A stretch of DNA of 34,454 bases. Origin: Pseudonocardiaceae bacterium (GTDB lineage Bacteria; Actinomycetota; Actinomycetes; Mycobacteriales; Pseudonocardiaceae). Where the stretch lies: NCBI GenBank assembly GCA_025924655.1, contig JAICHZ010000005.1:1-34454 (forward strand), given 5' to 3'. The notes beneath the pieces were generated by a model. The model saw only the letters and a program-made list of their open reading frames with translations, was not told the DNA's origin and searched no databases. Each line of letters opens with the position of its first letter. Positions within the stretch are counted from its first letter, which is position 1. Position numbers and translations under genes: made by a program. Positions 7,994-16,764 of this stretch are shown here, piece by piece.

Positions 7994-9409
7994 CTAACTG
8001 GCTGGGCTCACCGACGACATGTTGAAATCCGGTACCCGAATGGGCGGCATCGCGGTGCGGGAAAACCAGTCCTTCCACTCCCGGCACAAGGTCCGTTCGG
8101 TAGCGCCGACTTCAGTGACCCGCCGGAGCAGATCGATCGGGCTCTCATTGAATCGGAAGTTGTTGACCTGCCCGACTACCTCACCGCCTTCGATGAGGTA
8201 CACCCCGTCCCTGGTCAGACCGGTGAGCAACAACGACACCGGATCAACCTCACGGATGTACCACAGGCAGGTCAGCAGCAGCCCACGCTCGGTGCGCGCC
8301 ACCAGGTCGTCGGTCGACGCCGACGAGCCCCCGGTCAGCACCAGGTTCTCCGGCGGTGGGGTGAACTGCCCACCCAGCTCCTCGGCGGCCGCCCGGGGAT
8401 AGGCCAGCGCGTTGATCGTGCCGTCGCGTAGCCAGTCGACCCGGTGCACGCCGACGCCGTTGTCGAAGACGCTCACTGAGTCGCCCGAGGAGGTGGTGAC
8501 CAGGAACGGTGCGGTCTGCAAGCCTGCCGCGGCGGGATCGCTGGACAGCGTGAGCGGCAGGTCGGTAAGCCGCTCACCCAGCCGGGTGCCGCCCGGCTGC
8601 TCGTCGCCCGGCTTGTCGCTGGCTCGGTCGCCGGACGCGGCGAACGCCGAGCGCCCCTCGTGCGCCGGCCGACCATCCATCGACCAAGCCATATAAAGCA
8701 TGAGATCGCCGACCGCCGAGGGCGGCAGGAGGGTCTCGTACCGACCCGCGGGCAGCTGCACCTGCCGGCCCGACCAGCTCAGCCGGCGGCGCACCTCGGC
8801 GGCCAGCGCAGTGAAATCCAGATCAGTGAAATCAGCCGTGTAGGCCCCCGCCCAGGCACTGCGGGTGAGGTCGCCGGCGACCTTGCCGTTGAGCTCGACG
8901 GTGCCGGTGGGCTGTACCCAGCGGCGGCGCAGCCCGGTGGAGGACGCCAGCCAGGTGGTTTCCAGGCGGTGCTCGGCGAATCCGTAGAGCAGTTCACTAC
9001 GTGAGCTGGCGAACGCGGTGGCCAGCTCATCGGTCAGGCGGGCGAACACCCCGATCTCGGTGGCCGCCGCCGGCGCGTCGTAGTCGTCGTCAGCAGCGCC
9101 ATCCAGCAGTGCCGCGGCGTCGCGGTTCGGCCCGGATTGCCGGGCGGCGTCCTCGCTGGCCGCCACCACGGCGCGTACCTCATCGAGATCGACACCGTTG
9201 CCACTGACCACACCGACCGAAGTGCCGGCAGCCGAGTCGCCAACAACGGAGATCACCGCGAACGAGCGGGTGGTGGTGTGCCCATTGGTGGTCATCGTGC
9301 TGTTCGCCCAGCGCAGGTTGACCTCGCTGGTGTCGGTGAGCACCACGATGCAGCCATCCGCCTTCGACGCGGCCAGCGCGGTAGTGGTGAGCTCGTCAGG
9401 ACGGATCAC
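7994..9409 (-). CDS. tldE: TldE/PmbA-family metallopeptidase subunit
   Basis: The 471-residue protein is the TldE-like partner of a TldD/TldE metalloprotease, which in E. coli matures microcin B17 and degrades the CcdA antitoxin. It lacks the HExxxH zinc motif, as TldE does, and shows family features such as the C-terminal [14 protein letters not shown] and [15 protein letters not shown]. The GTG start at 9409 overlaps the TGA of tldD (GTGA) and is preceded by GAGGAGG, so the two are translationally coupled and probably form a complex. The open frame runs upstream into tldD to 10216, but that is an out-of-frame shadow of tldD. Confidence 0.88.
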   Translation of the reverse strand: MIRPDELTTTALAASKADGCIVVLTDTSEVNLRWANSTMTTNGHTTTRSFAVISVVGDSAAGTSVGVVSGNGVDLDEVRAVVAASEDAARQSGPNRDAAALLDGAADDDYDAPAAATEIGVFARLTDELATAFASSRSELLYGFAEHRLETTWLASSTGLRRRWVQPTGTVELNGKVAGDLTRSAWAGAYTADFTDLDFTALAAEVRRRLSWSGRQVQLPAGRYETLLPPSAVGDLMLYMAWSMDGRPAHEGRSAFAASGDRASDKPGDEQPGGTRLGERLTDLPLTLSSDPAAAGLQTAPFLVTTSSGDSVSVFDNGVGVHRVDWLRDGTINALAYPRAAAEELGGQFTPPPENLVLTGGSSASTDDLVARTERGLLLTCLWYIREVDPVSLLLTGLTRDGVYLIEGGEVVGQVNNFRFNESPIDLLRRVTEVGATERTLCREWKDWFSRTAMPPIRVPDFNMSSVSPAS

Positions 9410-10923
9410 TGGCCGGCCTCCTCGCGGGAATTGAGCACATTGATGCCCCGAAACAGTGCCGACGGACATCCGTGGCTGACCGCCGCGACTTGACCGGGTT
9501 GGGCCTTGCCGCAGTTCAGCGCCCCGCCGAGCGACCACGTCGAAGGGCCGCCGATGGCCTCCATCGCGCCCCAGAAATCGGTGGTGGTGGCCTGGTAGGC
9601 CACGTCGCGCAGCTGCCCAGCCAGCACGCCACCCTCGATGCGGTAAAACCGCTGCCCGGTGAACTGGAAGTTGTACCGCTGCATGTCGATCGACCAGGAG
9701 CGGTCGCCGACGATGTAGATGCCGCGCTGCACCCCGGAGATCAGCTCCGCGGTTGCGGTGTCGGTATCGGGATCGGGTTGCAGCGACACGTTGGCCATTC
9801 GCTGGATGGGCACGTGGTGTGGCGAGTCGGCGTAGGCGCAGGCCGCCGAGCGCTCCAGCCCCAGCCGGCGGGCGAAGACCCGATCGGTCTGATACCCGAC
9901 GAGCGTCCCGCCGGCCACCAGATCCCACTGTGACGTGGCGACGCCGTCGTCGTCGTAGCCGATCGTCGCCAACCCGTGCGCCTGGGTGCGGTCCCCGGTG
10001 ACGTGCATGATCGGCGAGCCGTAACGCAATGTGCCGAGCTTGTCCGGGGTCGCGAAGGAGGACCCGGCGTAGGCAGCCTCGTAACCGATCGCCCGGTCGT
10101 ACTCCGTGGCGTGACCCACCGACTCGTGGATCGTCAGCCACAGGTTGGTCGGGTCGATCACCAGGTCGTACCGGCCGGCCTGGACGCTGGGCGCCTTGAC
10201 CTTCTCGGCCAGCCACTCCGGGATTTGCGCCAGCTCACCGTCCCAGTCCCAGTGGGCGTTGCCGGCCAGGTATTCCCAGCCGCGCGCGGTGGGTGGCGCG
10301 CAGGTCCGCATGCTTTCGAACGAACCGGACGCCCGGTCCACCGTGACCGCGGTGAGTGCCGGATGTATCCGTACCCGCTGCTGGGTGGTACTGGTACCGG
10401 CGGAGTCGGCATAGAACTTGGTCTCCTTCGCCGTCCGGAAGGTCACGTCGGTGTGCTCGACCCCGTCCGCGGCGAGCAACCGGCGCGACCACTCCGACAG
10501 CAGCGCCACCTTCTCGCCCAGCGGCACCGTGAACGGGTCGATCTCATGGTCGCCGACCCACACCGCGCCGGCGTGTACCGGCTCCGCCGCCAACTCCACC
10601 CGCTCCGCATTGAGCGGGCGCAGCGTGCGAGCCACCTCGACTGCCCGCTCCGTAGTGGCCACGGCGGACTGCGGAGTCAGCTCGAGGTGGGAGGCGAATC
10701 CCCAGGTGCCTTCGACGATCACCCGGACGGCCAGCCCGACGCTGGTCGAGTCCTGCGCTGTCGCGACAGTTCCGTCGCGCAGCCTGATCATCTGCTGGGT
10801 GGTCCGCTCGATCCGGACGTCGGCGTGCTCGGCACCCAGCTCACGCGCCCGCCCGAGCGCGGCATCGGCCACCGCCCGCAACGGCAGGGCCAGGAAATCG
10901 GGATCGATCATGCCAGTGCTCAC
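9406..10923 (-). CDS. tldD: TldD-family metalloprotease catalytic subunit
   Basis: The 505-residue product has the zinc-binding motif HESVGHATEYD (HExxxH) at about residues 268-278, the catalytic signature of TldD, and the family C-terminus VAAVSHGCPSALFRGINVLNSREE. It should cleave unfolded or extended peptides in the cytoplasm together with TldE, which overlaps it downstream by 4 bp. The start is uncertain: GTG at 10923 or ATG at 10911, with no strong ribosome binding site. No RiPP precursor was found next to it, so the natural substrate is unknown. The HTH regulator lies 11 bp upstream on the same strand, suggesting cotranscription. Confidence 0.9.
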   Translation of the reverse strand: MSTGMIDPDFLALPLRAVADAALGRARELGAEHADVRIERTTQQMIRLRDGTVATAQDSTSVGLAVRVIVEGTWGFASHLELTPQSAVATTERAVEVARTLRPLNAERVELAAEPVHAGAVWVGDHEIDPFTVPLGEKVALLSEWSRRLLAADGVEHTDVTFRTAKETKFYADSAGTSTTQQRVRIHPALTAVTVDRASGSFESMRTCAPPTARGWEYLAGNAHWDWDGELAQIPEWLAEKVKAPSVQAGRYDLVIDPTNLWLTIHESVGHATEYDRAIGYEAAYAGSSFATPDKLGTLRYGSPIMHVTGDRTQAHGLATIGYDDDGVATSQWDLVAGGTLVGYQTDRVFARRLGLERSAACAYADSPHHVPIQRMANVSLQPDPDTDTATAELISGVQRGIYIVGDRSWSIDMQRYNFQFTGQRFYRIEGGVLAGQLRDVAYQATTTDFWGAMEAIGGPSTWSLGGALNCGKAQPGQVAAVSHGCPSALFRGINVLNSREEAGQ

Positions 10924-10934
10924 AATGTTCGACC

Positions 10935-11672
10935 CTAACCCGTCGCCCGCTGCAGCAGCCGCTGCGCCAGCGCCGCCGCGGCCGGTTCGAGCATTCCGGA
11001 CTCTCGCAACACCTCCAGCGGAACAACCGGCACGTCGATCGGGGTCTTGTCCCCGGCGAACTGGCGCTCGACACTGATCACTTTCGCTACTGGAAGCTCA
11101 CTGACCAGCAGAACCCGGATGGTCCCCGCCATCGCGACCACCGAGAGCTCGCTACCCTCGGTGATCTCTTCGGGCTCCAGCGGATCAAGGGATGCCCCGA
11201 GGACCCCCAGCGAGCATCGGGCGGTCCGCACCACGTCGTGAAATGCCCGGAGATCGGTCAGCCTCAGATGAAGCACCATCTCAGGCTCCTCGATCGGGAC
11301 ACCCTGCAGACCCGCCGCGAACTCCCCGCCGACGACCATCGGCACCCCGGCCAGCACCGCAGGCCACACCACCCGATTCGCCAGCAGCCACGCGTCGAGC
11401 CCTATCGCGTCCGCGCCGGATTCCAGCCGCTCGTCAAGAGCAGCGGTACTCGGTTCCACCCCGAAGGTAACCGCCAAGCCGAACTCGCCCAGTAACTTGC
11501 GCACCATTGCCAAGGTCGGCTCACGGGCCCCTTTCTCCCAGCGACACAGCTGATATCGGCTCAGGCCGGTGCGTCCGGCAAGCTCGTCCTGGGTCAGAAC
11601 GTGCTCGTCGCGGATGGCTCTCATCAACTCTGCTGTGCTGCGATAGGTGCGGTCCTGGATTCGACGTGCCAT
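10935..11672 (-). CDS. XRE-type HTH protein with nucleotidyltransferase-like C-terminus
   Basis: The 245-residue protein starts MARRIQDRTYRS and has an XRE-family helix-turn-helix at about residues 15-60 (TQDELAGRTGLSRYQLCRWEKG). The C-terminal part contains VVGGEFAAGLQGV, which looks like the GG(x)nG core of AbiEii/MNT-type nucleotidyltransferases, but the expected DxD/DLD acidic pair is replaced by EEPEMVLHL, so catalysis is doubtful. I infer a DNA-binding regulator with a ligand- or toxin-related fold. The start is not supported by a strong ribosome binding site; the frame remains open to 11855. It lies directly upstream of tldD. Confidence 0.6.
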   Translation of the reverse strand: MARRIQDRTYRSTAELMRAIRDEHVLTQDELAGRTGLSRYQLCRWEKGAREPTLAMVRKLLGEFGLAVTFGVEPSTAALDERLESGADAIGLDAWLLANRVVWPAVLAGVPMVVGGEFAAGLQGVPIEEPEMVLHLRLTDLRAFHDVVRTARCSLGVLGASLDPLEPEEITEGSELSVVAMAGTIRVLLVSELPVAKVISVERQFAGDKTPIDVPVVPLEVLRESGMLEPAAAALAQRLLQRATG

Positions 11673-11833
11673 GCCGGCCACGATGCCGGACAGCGCCGAC
11701 AGACGGTCCGATTCAGGCCCATTGCCGGTGCGGCTGTGCACAGCGAGCGCAGTTATCCCCAGCGAAGCGGTAGGGGGTTGACAAACGGGTACCGTCACTG
11801 TCCGTGTCGCCCAAGGAATCAGTGTCGCAGCGC

Positions 11834-11890
11834 GCGTAGGTGCCGCAGGCGGCAACTTTCCGCCAAAGTTGCCGCCTGCGGCACCTACGC
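11834..11890. repeat. 26-bp perfect palindromic hairpin
   Basis: Positions 11834-11859 pair perfectly with 11865-11890 around the 5-nt loop CCGCC. The arm begins GCGTAGGTGCCGC. On the plus strand it is followed by AAAAAAT; on the minus strand it lies 65 bp downstream of the DCC-family gene and could end that transcript. A diverged half of the same sequence occurs at 21985-22009, so it may be a dispersed palindromic repeat rather than only a terminator. Confidence 0.75.
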
Positions 11891-11954
11891 AAAAAATCTA
11901 CACACCTCTCCACTGGGACGCATGTGGCCTATGTGGCGACGACCGTGGCTTCCG

Positions 11955-12356
11955 CTAATCGAGGAACCGTTGTCGAACCGAAGGGACCGGGATCGCGCAT
12001 TCCGTCCGCGTGCCGAACCAGCGATACCGGTTGCGGGCCACGAACCGATACACCGCATCCCGCGCGGCTCGGGGTACCAGCGTGGTGGCAGCGAGAGCCC
12101 GCCATGGCCACCGAAGGTGTCGCGCCGAGTACGCCACAGCATCGGAGCGCGTGTAGACGCGCCCATCTTCGATCAGATACATCGTCTCGAAATCAATGTC
12201 CGGAACTCCGATGTCCCCGACTCCGCAGCGACGTAGTGCGAGCACCGCGGCATCACTGCGCAGGCTGGCAAAGCGCAGGTCGTGATCGGACTCATGCTCG
12301 ATGATCCAGCGCACAAGCCGGGAGCACATGACGCAGGTTCCGTCGAAAAGAATCAC
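11955..12356 (-). CDS. DCC-family (DUF393) thiol-disulfide protein
   Basis: The conserved core has the family motif LFDGTCVMC, a CxxC-containing thiol site, then LRFASLRSD and VYTRSDAVA, which match DUF393/YuxK proteins. These are small thioredoxin-like proteins of unclear physiological role. A GTG at 12356 gives a family-typical 133 residues starting (V)ILFDG. The frame is open up to 12563, giving a longer but less family-like N-terminus. No good ribosome binding site was found for either; GAGGAGG occurs about 27 bases before the GTG, which is too far. Confidence 0.7.
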   Translation of the reverse strand: MILFDGTCVMCSRLVRWIIEHESDHDLRFASLRSDAAVLALRRCGVGDIGVPDIDFETMYLIEDGRVYTRSDAVAYSARHLRWPWRALAATTLVPRAARDAVYRFVARNRYRWFGTRTECAIPVPSVRQRFLD

Positions 12357-12634
12357 GGGGTCGCGAGAAGGGTCAGGAATCGGGGCCTCCTCTCCGCGCG
12401 GTCGGGGCTTCTCGGGATCTCCGGGTACTACCCAGGGTCTCGCTAGGGGATAACCCTCGTGTGCCGGGCAGTGCGGTGGGGCACCGTATGAGTTGTTGGT
12501 CGCAAACACCTGGGAGCCGCGCCGGAACCCCCAGCCGGAGCGACCAACGCCCGAGGCCCGCACACGGGGGGTGCGCGAGCGGGCATCCCGGGATGGTCCG
12601 AATCGTCATATCGGGGACGATCCGGGCCATCCCG

Positions 12635-12985
12635 TTATTGGGGGGACGGTCCAGGTTTGGGGGACGGTCCAGGTTTGGGAGACGGTCCAGGTTTGGGAGA
12701 CGGTCCAGGTTTGGGGGACGGTCCAGGGCCGTGTTCTTGGGCCCAACGGTGGGCCAACTGGCACACCTGCTGGGTGAGCTGCTCAGAACTGGCCTCCGGG
12801 TCGCTACTGCGACCGGCGGCCAGGCCGAGCAGATAGGCGGTGAGCGGGGCAGCCGGCCGCGCGACACCGTGCGCGACGTCGCGGGACATGTCCAACACCC
12901 GCGACTGCATCGCGGTCGGCGATACGGCGTCGGTGATGTCCAGCTCGCGGCACACCAGATCAACCCACTCCTTGAGTGTGTTCAC
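12635..12985 (-). CDS. DUF6457 protein with PGPSPK repeat tail
   Basis: The 116-residue protein starts (V)NTLKEWVDLVCREL and contains SRDVAHGVARPAAPLTAYLLGLAAG (read as two adjacent pieces), the hallmark of DUF6457, a small actinobacterial family often linked with or fused to molybdopterin-guanine dinucleotide biosynthesis. The C-terminus is a tandem array of the hexapeptide PGPSPK (about 4-5 copies) encoded by an 18-bp DNA repeat, which is not normal for the family. AGGA lies eight bases before the GTG start. It is divergent from trmB, with only 51 bp between starts. No molybdenum cofactor gene is in the window. Confidence 0.75.
   Translation of the reverse strand: MNTLKEWVDLVCRELDITDAVSPTAMQSRVLDMSRDVAHGVARPAAPLTAYLLGLAAGRSSDPEASSEQLTQQVCQLAHRWAQEHGPGPSPKPGPSPKPGPSPKPGPSPKPGPSPQ
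12644..12727. repeat. 18-bp tandem repeat, about 4.6 copies
   Basis: The unit GGACGGTCCAGGTTTGGG (plus strand) repeats at 12644, 12662, 12680 and 12698, with a partial fifth copy to 12727. Units three and four differ by one base (AGACGG...). Because 18 is a multiple of 3, copy-number change keeps the DUF6457 frame, only altering the length of its PGPSPK tail. Confidence 0.95.
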
Positions 12986-13036
12986 GCCGACTATCCTGCC
13001 CGCGCGTCCCAACCGTGGGCAGGGCAGGCTTGGCGG

Positions 13037-13702
13037 GTGCAGACGATCTACCCGCAGCGAGCCCGGATGACCATCGGGCAGCAACGCGCCTGGGACCGCA
13101 GCTGGGGCCGGTGGGGTGCAGACGTCGCGGATCTGCCCGCCGGGCCGTTGGATGCCACCGGCTGGTTCGGGCGGGCCGCGCCGGTCGTACTGGAGATCGG
13201 CTCCGGGATGGGCGAGTCGACGGCGGCGATGGCCATCCAAGCACCCGACGTCGATCACCTCGCCGTCGAGATTTACCAGCCTGGGCTAGCCCAGCTACTG
13301 CTGCGCATCGAGCAGGCCGAGATCAGCAACCTACGGCTGCTCCGCGGTGACGCCTACCCGGTGCTGCGCGAGCACGTGGCGGCGAGCAGCCTGCACGCCG
13401 TCCGGATCTACTTTCCCGACCCGTGGCCCAAGCGGCGCCACCACAAGCGCCGGTTGGTGCAACCCGAGTTGGTCGCCCTGGTGACGTCCCGGCTGGCCGT
13501 TGGCGCCACGCTGCATCTGGCCACCGACTGGGAGCCCTACGCCCAGGAGATGCTCGAAGCCTGCGTCGCCGAGCCTGGCCTGCGCAACACCGCGCCGGAC
13601 GGGTTCGCCACGCGGCCGGCGTGGCGGCCGGTCACCAAGTTCGAGCAACGCGCCCGCGACGAGGGCCGCGTGGTGCGGGATCTGCTGTTCGTGCGGCGAT
13701 AA
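13037..13702 (+). CDS. trmB: tRNA (guanine-N7-)-methyltransferase
   Basis: The 221-residue protein makes N7-methylguanosine at position 46 of tRNA using SAM. It has the SAM motif VLEIGSGMGESTAAMA, and the family signature YFPDPWPKRRHHKRRLVQPE. The GTG at 13037 gives the N-terminus (V)QTIYPQRARMTIGQQRAWDR, which resembles the RxR-M-(S/T)xxQ start seen in TrmB; an ATG at 13067 would remove the Arg residues. The frame remains open to 12461 but that part overlaps the DUF6457 gene. The gene is followed after 23 bp by the NYN-domain gene, an arrangement also seen in mycobacteria (Rv0208c-Rv0207c). Confidence 0.95.
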   Translation: MQTIYPQRARMTIGQQRAWDRSWGRWGADVADLPAGPLDATGWFGRAAPVVLEIGSGMGESTAAMAIQAPDVDHLAVEIYQPGLAQLLLRIEQAEISNLRLLRGDAYPVLREHVAASSLHAVRIYFPDPWPKRRHHKRRLVQPELVALVTSRLAVGATLHLATDWEPYAQEMLEACVAEPGLRNTAPDGFATRPAWRPVTKFEQRARDEGRVVRDLLFVRR

Positions 13703-13725
13703 GCGATAAGGCAGGATCGGTGACC

Positions 13726-14361
13726 ATGAACCCGGCGCCCGCCCCTACCTTCCCGGTGACACTGCTCGTCTGGGATGCCCCCAATATCGACATGAGCCTG
13801 GGCTCGATCCTCGGCGGACGCCCCAGCTCGGCATCCCGGCCGAGATTCGACGCGCTGGGACGTTGGTTGATCTCCCAAGCCGGGACCGACAGCGAGCCTG
13901 AAGCGACGGTGTTCACCAACGTCGCAGCGGGCAGCACGGACTTCGTCCGACCCTGGGTGGAGGCGCTGCGCAACACCGGATTCGCGGTCTTCGCCAAGCC
14001 CAAGATTGACGAATCGGACATCGACGAAGACATGCTGGCGCACATCCGGGCCCGCCACGAACAGGGCGTGCTGGCACACGTGCTGGTGGCCTCCGGAGAC
14101 AGCCGAGCCTTCCGGGAACCGTTGGAAGACCTCGTCGCCCAGGGTGTCCGGGTCACCGTGCTCGGGTTCCGCGAGCACGCCTCGTTCGCGGTCAACTCCG
14201 GGGTGCTGGGCTTTGAGGACCTGGAGGACATCCCGGAGCTATTCCTGCAGCCGCTGCCCCGGATCACCCTGGAGACACTGCCCCCCGAGGGCGCCTGGCT
14301 TCCGCCGTTGCGGCCGCTTACCGCATTGCTGCGGCACCCCATCGTGGAGCCCGTCCTTTGA
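13726..14361 (+). CDS. NYN (PIN-like) domain protein
   Basis: The 211-residue protein has the NYN/PIN-like nuclease pattern: LLVWDAPNIDMSLGSILGG near the N-terminus with its first conserved Asp, then a central Lys/Asp segment AKPKIDESDIDEDM and a VASGDSRAF segment with another acidic residue. Members of this family are predicted RNA-processing nucleases; the mycobacterial homologue next to trmB is of unknown function. Start is ATG at 13726 with AGGA nine bases upstream; a GTG at 13720 is also possible. The stop TGA overlaps the ATG of the following amidohydrolase gene by one base. Confidence 0.85.
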   Translation: MNPAPAPTFPVTLLVWDAPNIDMSLGSILGGRPSSASRPRFDALGRWLISQAGTDSEPEATVFTNVAAGSTDFVRPWVEALRNTGFAVFAKPKIDESDIDEDMLAHIRARHEQGVLAHVLVASGDSRAFREPLEDLVAQGVRVTVLGFREHASFAVNSGVLGFEDLEDIPELFLQPLPRITLETLPPEGAWLPPLRPLTALLRHPIVEPVL

Positions 14362-15683
14362 TGCGGTTGACCGCCCCGGTGGTGCTGCCCTGCGACGAGC
14401 CGTGCACCGTGTTGCGCGACGCGGTGGTGGACGTCGACGCTGCCGGGCGGATCGGCTACGTCGGACCGTCGGCAGCGGCGCCGTCCACACCCGGGCCCGA
14501 GCTGGCGTTGACCGGCATCCTTATGCCCGGGCTGGTCAACACGCATGCGCACACCGCGATGACCGCGCTGCGCGGCCTCGGCGGGGATCTGCCGTTGATG
14601 CGATGGCTGACCGAGGTGATCTGGCCCGCCGAGGCTCGGGTCGACGCTGAGGACGTCCGGGTCAGCATGCTCGTCGGCGCGCTGGAGATGCTCGGCGCCG
14701 GCATCACGACCAGCGTGGAGATGTATTTCTACAACGACGCGGTGGTCGACGCGGTGCTGGCCGCGGGCAGCCGCGCGGTGGTCACACCGGGCATCATCGC
14801 GGCGCCGGGCTGGGACCGGCTGGGCACCTGGCAGCAGATGCTCGACGGCATCAGCCGCTGGATCGACGCTGACGGGATCCGGTTCGGTCCCGGCGAACGC
14901 ATCGAACTGGGATACGGCCCGCATGCCGCCTACACGCTGCCCGCCGAGGCTTTAGCGGCGGCCGGGGCCGCCGCTCAAGAGCGCGGGGCTCTGCTGCACA
15001 TCCACGTCGCAGAGACGGCCGGCGAGGACGCTGCGATCCGCGAGCAGCACGGATCGGTGCCGCTACTGCTGGAACATCTCGGGGTGCTGGGTGACGGTGC
15101 GCGGGTGCTCGCGGCGCATGCCGTGCAGCTATCCGACACCGACATCGCGGTACTCGCGCGGCACCGCACCGGGGTGGCGCACTGCCCCGGCTCCAACAGC
15201 AAGCTCGCTTCTGGCATCGCGCGGCTGGTCGACCTGCGTGCTGCCGGAATCACTGTCGGTTTGGGCACCGATGGCCCCGCCTCGCACGACGATCTCGATT
15301 TGTGGGAAGACGTCAGGCTGGCCGCCCGGCTGGCTCGGTTGTCCACCGGCGATGCCGCCGCGCTGACCGCCGCGCAGGCACTGCTGATGGCCACCCGGGG
15401 TGGCGCGGCCGCGATCGGGCGCGATGATCTGGGCACGCTGCACCCGGGGGCGTGGGCCGATCTGGTGCACATCGGAGCTGACGACCCTGCGTTCGCGGCC
15501 GGACTGGACGTCCCGGACGGTCAGTTGCTGGCCAATCTGGTGTGGGCGGCCGGAGCGCGAGCGGTCCGCGATGTCTGGGTGGCAGGGGAGCGGGTGCTGC
15601 ACAGCGGTACCCCGACGCGGGTCGATTCCGCGGCAGCACATGCCGCGTTGCGCTCGAGAGTGTCCAGGATCACTGGACTGTAA
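14361..15683 (+). CDS. Amidohydrolase, MTA/SAH (or related) deaminase-like
   Basis: The 440-residue protein is a metal-dependent amidohydrolase of the TrzA/MtaD group. The metal ligands are visible in order: NTHAHTAM (residues about 65-70), HIHVAET, AHAVQL and GTDGPASHDDLDLWED. The last motif resembles that of 5'-methylthioadenosine/S-adenosylhomocysteine deaminases, which hydrolyse the adenine amino group, but triazine-like or other deaminase substrates cannot be excluded. The ATG at 14361 overlaps the NYN stop (TGATG), so the two are coupled; the in-frame TTG three bases earlier is less likely. Confidence 0.88.
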   Translation: MRLTAPVVLPCDEPCTVLRDAVVDVDAAGRIGYVGPSAAAPSTPGPELALTGILMPGLVNTHAHTAMTALRGLGGDLPLMRWLTEVIWPAEARVDAEDVRVSMLVGALEMLGAGITTSVEMYFYNDAVVDAVLAAGSRAVVTPGIIAAPGWDRLGTWQQMLDGISRWIDADGIRFGPGERIELGYGPHAAYTLPAEALAAAGAAAQERGALLHIHVAETAGEDAAIREQHGSVPLLLEHLGVLGDGARVLAAHAVQLSDTDIAVLARHRTGVAHCPGSNSKLASGIARLVDLRAAGITVGLGTDGPASHDDLDLWEDVRLAARLARLSTGDAAALTAAQALLMATRGGAAAIGRDDLGTLHPGAWADLVHIGADDPAFAAGLDVPDGQLLANLVWAAGARAVRDVWVAGERVLHSGTPTRVDSAAAHAALRSRVSRITGL

Positions 15684-15773
15684 CCTGCGTGGCGGGTGGG
15701 TCTCGTTAGGTACGGGGTGTACCGTCCGCCCGCAAGAGCGCATGGAGTACCTGTCGGGAGACTGGAGACGGCG

Positions 15774-16100
15774 GTGGGCAGTCACACGGCCACCGAGGAC
15801 CCGCTGCACGTGCTGTACGTCGGCAGTTCTGCCGATCTGGGAGCACTGCGTCGGTTGATGGAGGCGCACGGAGCGGTGACCCGCAGCCGGCTTACCCCCG
15901 CGGTCACCCTCGTCGTCGCCGATCCGTCGATTCCGGCGAATCACCCCACCGTGCGCGCCGCAAGCACGCTCGGCATCCCGGTGCTGGAACCGGCCCAGGC
16001 AAGCGTGCAGTTCGCTGCTTGGCGAAGTCGCACCGACGCGCCCCACCCGGCACCGGGCATCGCATGGCGACCTCGACTGTTCCGCAGATCCGCGGGGTGA
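15774..16100 (+). CDS. Small BRCT-like protein, unknown
   Basis: The 108-residue product contains LHVLYVGSSADLGALRRLMEAHGA, VTLVVADPSIPANH and AASTLGIPVLEP, read as separate strands. The alternating beta/alpha pattern with a final GIPVL strand looks like a BRCT domain as found at the C-terminus of actinobacterial DnaQ-type exonucleases, here without an exonuclease domain. The frame opens at a GTG at 15696, but the GTG at 15774 has GGAG six bases upstream and starts (V)GSHTATEDP, so I chose it. It may interact with DNA or a repair protein; that is inference. Gap of 25 bp to the next gene. Confidence 0.55.
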   Translation: MGSHTATEDPLHVLYVGSSADLGALRRLMEAHGAVTRSRLTPAVTLVVADPSIPANHPTVRAASTLGIPVLEPAQASVQFAAWRSRTDAPHPAPGIAWRPRLFRRSAG

Positions 16101-16125
16101 GGATTGTGCCGTAGGTAACCCTGGG

Positions 16126-16764
16126 GTGCAGCCCTGCGAACATCGCGGTTGCACCGCCGCGTTCGCCGAGCAGTGGAACACCTGGCCCAACCTCGTGACC
16201 GCCGTCCGCACCATCGCGACAGTGGTCGCCTGGGCGGTCGCGGTGACCACCGGCAGCGGCGGCTGGCTGCTCGCGGCCCTGTTGTGCTACTGGGTCGGGG
16301 ATATCGCCGACGGGCTGCTGGCCCGCCTGACCCACCGCGAGACCCGCACCGGGGCAGTACTCGACGTACTCGCCGACCGGTTGAGCGTCTGCCTGGTGGT
16401 GGTCAGCTACGTGAGCACGCATCCCGCCGCCGCAGTGCCCGCCACGGTGTTTCTGGGGCAGTTCGTGGTGATCGACGCCTATCTCACCCTGGCGTTCGCC
16501 CGTTGGTCGCTGCTCTCGCCGAACTACTTCGGCCTGGTCGACACCACTGTGTACCGGCTGAACTGGTCACCGCCGGCGAAGGCCACCAACACCGGCGCCG
16601 TGGTGCTGGTGTGGTTGCTGACCGGATCGCCGCTGGCGGCAACGGTCCTCGCCGCTGTGGTGCTCGGTGTGAAGTCTTACAGCGCGCTGCGCCTCACCCG
16701 GCTGCCGACACCACCGGTGCTGTCCGGGTGTGCCGTACTCGACGTGCGCGCCGCCACCAACTAG
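16126..16764 (+). CDS. CDP-alcohol phosphatidyltransferase family membrane protein
   Basis: The 212-residue membrane protein carries a complete CDP-alcohol phosphatidyltransferase motif, DxxDGxxAR(x)8GxxxDxxxD, at DIADGLLARLTHRETRTG followed by AVLDVLADR (about residues 59-85). Several hydrophobic helices follow. Enzymes of this family transfer a phosphatidyl group from CDP-diacylglycerol to an alcohol; the alcohol here is unknown. The stop codon TAG shares the four bases CTAG with the stop of the convergent sliding-clamp gene. The GTG start has only a weak ribosome binding site. Confidence 0.88.
   Translation: MQPCEHRGCTAAFAEQWNTWPNLVTAVRTIATVVAWAVAVTTGSGGWLLAALLCYWVGDIADGLLARLTHRETRTGAVLDVLADRLSVCLVVVSYVSTHPAAAVPATVFLGQFVVIDAYLTLAFARWSLLSPNYFGLVDTTVYRLNWSPPAKATNTGAVVLVWLLTGSPLAATVLAAVVLGVKSYSALRLTRLPTPPVLSGCAVLDVRAATN

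Noticed and set aside
9410-10216. N-terminal extension of tldE
   Set aside because: It overlaps tldD in another frame and reads Arg/Gly-rich; GAGGAGG before GTG 9409 decides the start.
11840-12304. Plus-strand frame through the palindrome
   Set aside because: It includes both arms of the hairpin and runs antisense to the DCC gene; no ribosome binding site or family.
12461-13036. N-terminal extension of trmB
   Set aside because: It lies over the DUF6457 gene and its repeat array on the opposite strand; the encoded GRSRFGRRSRFG repeats are the antisense of PGPSPK.
16761-16764. CTAG shared by two convergent stop codons
   Set aside because: Neat but expected now and then in compact genomes; no functional meaning inferred.
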